Below are positions 16,982-18,094 of a stretch of DNA of 18,094 nucleotides, in pieces; position 1 is the first letter of the stretch; each line of letters opens with the position of its first letter. This DNA comes from Discostella pseudostelligera (Eukaryota; Bacillariophyta; Thalassiosirophyceae; Thalassiosirales; Thalassiosiraceae): positions 1 to 18,094 of the forward strand of contig JALLBK010000299.1 in the NCBI GenBank assembly GCA_036940085.1. Direction: 5' to 3'. The notes beneath the pieces were generated by a model. The model did no database searches and was not told the origin of the DNA. It saw only the letters and a program-made list of their open reading frames with translations. Both the position numbers and the translations under genes were made by a program.

Positions 16982-17188
16982 GATCAACGATTTTTGATTG
17001 AGTGGGAGGGTTAGGTATGAGTGCTGCAATTTCAACCATGCGCAATAGCATACTGAAGACGTCATCATGGCATATACAGATTAGGCAGCGGGGTGCTTAT
17101 TTTAAAGCAGTATAAAAGTAACGAATATCTTCCAATCGAATGCTCTTACTGGTGACGTCGATGACACGCTGCAAAACCTAATCCTATA
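16982..17188. other. Convergent spacer, ZIP / repeat protein
   Basis: These 207 bp lie between two stop codons. They contain a TATAAAAG string at 17111-17118, GACGTCA at 17058-17064 and TGACGTC at 17153-17159. No gene is recognised. Promoter-like motifs in a tail-to-tail gap are unexpected and may be chance. Confidence 0.4.
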
Positions 17189-17845
17189 TCACTTCTTAGA
17201 AAGAGATTGCGTATTCAAGGATTCGATTGCCTTTCTTCTTGCCATGCGGAGCCTATCTGCGGCGAGTGCTCCACTGGACGTCCCATCACTGGGTCTATCT
17301 GGATTTTCAATCACATGCACAGCTTTTGATGATGGGGCACTGGCATTGGATGCATCTAACAATTCAAGATCATCGTCGTCAGGTGAGTGGATTGCACGGT
17401 GTTGGTCCGAAATTGATGCCATGGCCGTTCGTCTTGCCATACGTAATCTGTCAGCAACAAGTGCCCCGCTCGATGTACCATCATTAGATCGGATTGGATT
17501 TTCGTTTATTGGTAGTATGGTGCAACTAGTATGTTGTTGATGTTGTTGTAGATTGTTTGCCCTCTTCACTACTTTGTGTGTTCGTCGTGCTGGGAAAGTC
17601 TCGATCATGGTTTCCATGGCCTTTCTTCGTGCTAATCGTAATCTATCTGCGGCAAGTGCGCCACTGGATGTTCCATCATTTGAACGAATAGGATTTTCGT
17701 TCATGTGCCATTGCTGTACTTGTTGTTGTTTCATTGTTATTTTCTCCGCCGGCGCGGCATCGGCCGCAGAGATGCAATTAGTTGAATGAGGGGCTGCCAT
17801 TTCTTCTTTTTTCCGTCGCAAACGAAAATCAGGATGATTATTCAT
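17189..17845 (-). CDS. Unrecognised protein with three ~30-residue repeats (5' end uncertain)
   Basis: I do not recognise the family. The 218 residues from ATG 17845 contain three copies of a motif near ENPxRSxDGTSSGALAADR followed by LRxARRKA. They start at residues 49, 114 and 179, exactly 65 residues apart. The linkers differ: polyGln/His in the first gap, an Asp-rich stretch in the second. The second half of each repeat should form a basic amphipathic helix. Synonymous third positions differ between copies while the peptide is kept, which points to selection. ATG 17845 has a poor context (C at -3) and directly follows a pyrimidine-rich stretch ending CAG, so it probably begins an internal exon, with upstream coding sequence at 18012-18094 and beyond. 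It converges with the ZIP gene. Confidence 0.68.
   Translation of the reverse strand: MNNHPDFRLRRKKEEMAAPHSTNCISAADAAPAEKITMKQQQVQQWHMNENPIRSNDGTSSGALAADRLRLARRKAMETMIETFPARRTHKVVKRANNLQQHQQHTSCTILPINENPIRSNDGTSSGALVADRLRMARRTAMASISDQHRAIHSPDDDDLELLDASNASAPSSKAVHVIENPDRPSDGTSSGALAADRLRMARRKAIESLNTQSLSKK
17222..17311 (-). repeat. Protein repeat copy 3 (residues 179-208)
   Basis: IENPDRPSDGTSSG then ALAADRLRMARRKAIES: the last copy, close to the C-terminus. It differs from copies 1 and 2 mainly at the IRSN/DRPS positions. Confidence 0.8.
17417..17506 (-). repeat. Protein repeat copy 2 (residues 114-143)
   Basis: NENPIRSNDGTSSG then ALVADRLRMARRTAMAS: Val replaces Ala, and Thr replaces Lys in the ARRKA block. 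Confidence 0.8.
17612..17701 (-). repeat. Protein repeat copy 1 (residues 49-78)
   Basis: NENPIRSNDGTSSG then ALAADRLRLARRKAMET: the first 14 residues are identical to copy 2. Confidence 0.8.
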
Positions 17846-18011
17846 CTGGCATAGTGAGGAGATATTAGAATTAGTTGTCGATGATGTCGCGGCATCGGTA
17901 TCATTTGTTCTCGGTGGTGATGATGCGGTGTTGGTACTTGTGTACCGTCGTCGGCGACGACATTCATCCCACGCTTGTATCGCTTGCTCTCCTATTAGGC
18001 ATTGCAGATAC
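17846..18011 (-). other. Possible intron of the repeat-protein gene
   Basis: On the minus strand a GTATCT donor at 18011 and an acceptor at 17846 (pyrimidine-rich tract ending TATGCCAG, with a CTAAT branch-like string about 25 bases upstream) bound 166 bp. Splicing here is phase 0 and joins two open frames. No transcript evidence is available, and the open frame also continues upstream unspliced to 18022. Confidence 0.38.
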
Positions 18012-18094
18012 TGAGAGTTCTGTCACACGAGGGCGCTTCGGATCATCGTTGTTTGCATAGGCATAGGGTGATGGGCTGCGGTGCGTCGGCGGAG
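18012..18094 (-). CDS. Possible upstream exon of the repeat-protein gene (partial)
   Basis: Running off the right edge, the minus strand has 27 open codons from 18092 with a basic, nuclear-signal-like stretch (NDDPKRPRVTELS) directly before the GTATCT donor. It would be in frame with the ATG-started exon at 17845 after splicing. The gene's true start would then lie outside the window. Confidence 0.35.

Noticed and set aside
17111..17118. TATAAAAG string as a promoter TATA box
   Set aside because: It lies in a tail-to-tail gap with no recognisable transcript following on either strand. It is likely chance in AT-rich sequence, though a small RNA gene cannot be excluded.
1..18094. CRISPR arrays, insertion sequences or phage genes
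   Set aside because: No regularly spaced repeats, transposase or integrase frames were seen. The gene content is eukaryotic nuclear.

Overview
This window is nuclear DNA from a eukaryote, most likely a diatom or another stramenopile alga with a secondary plastid. Genes are compact, lie on both strands and have few, short introns. There is a cytosolic ribosomal protein gene (eL21) and a spliceosomal gene (U1-70K). One PPR protein begins with a signal peptide ending in Ala-Phe, the hallmark of diatom plastid presequences. The genus cannot be named from this evidence. There are no bacterial-style operons, no CRISPR array and no recognisable transposase.

Layout, left to right: a 335 bp 5' region; an MFS transporter (+, 335-2077); a promoter region with inverted E2F-like sites; a full ABCC/MRP-type ABC transporter (+, 2502-7142); a PAPS-dependent sulfotransferase (-, 8540-7290), tail to tail with the ABC gene; a PPR-SMR protein with one 117 bp intron (+, 8776-11124); an unrecognised coiled-coil protein (-, 11768-11193); U1-70K (+, 12089-13535, broken by an N and a duplicated 30-mer); about 590 bp with nothing recognised; eL21 (-, 14616-14128); a long promoter region; a ZIP metal transporter (+, 15470-16981); and an unrecognised protein with three copies of a conserved ~30-residue repeat (-, 17845-17189), probably with more 5' sequence beyond the window. 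From 2502 onward genes alternate as convergent and divergent pairs. The convergent ends are 68-207 bp apart. Three divergent promoters (8541-8775, 11769-12088, 14617-15469) probably serve two genes each.

The genes do not form one pathway. Three are membrane transporters, two serve RNA processing or translation and one serves organelle RNA. What links them is non-coding sequence. The heptamer TCCCGCC (E2F/DP-like) was seen eight times, always outside the chosen coding regions. In the coiled-coil/U1-70K promoter three copies are joined, at fixed spacing, to a second block ATGCC(A)CG. A separate 38 bp element (32/38 identical) occurs upstream of the MFS gene and, on the other strand, upstream of the ZIP gene. 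The best candidates for something undescribed are the repeat protein at the right end, the composite promoter motif and the 38 bp element. The U1-70K frame break looks like an assembly fault.
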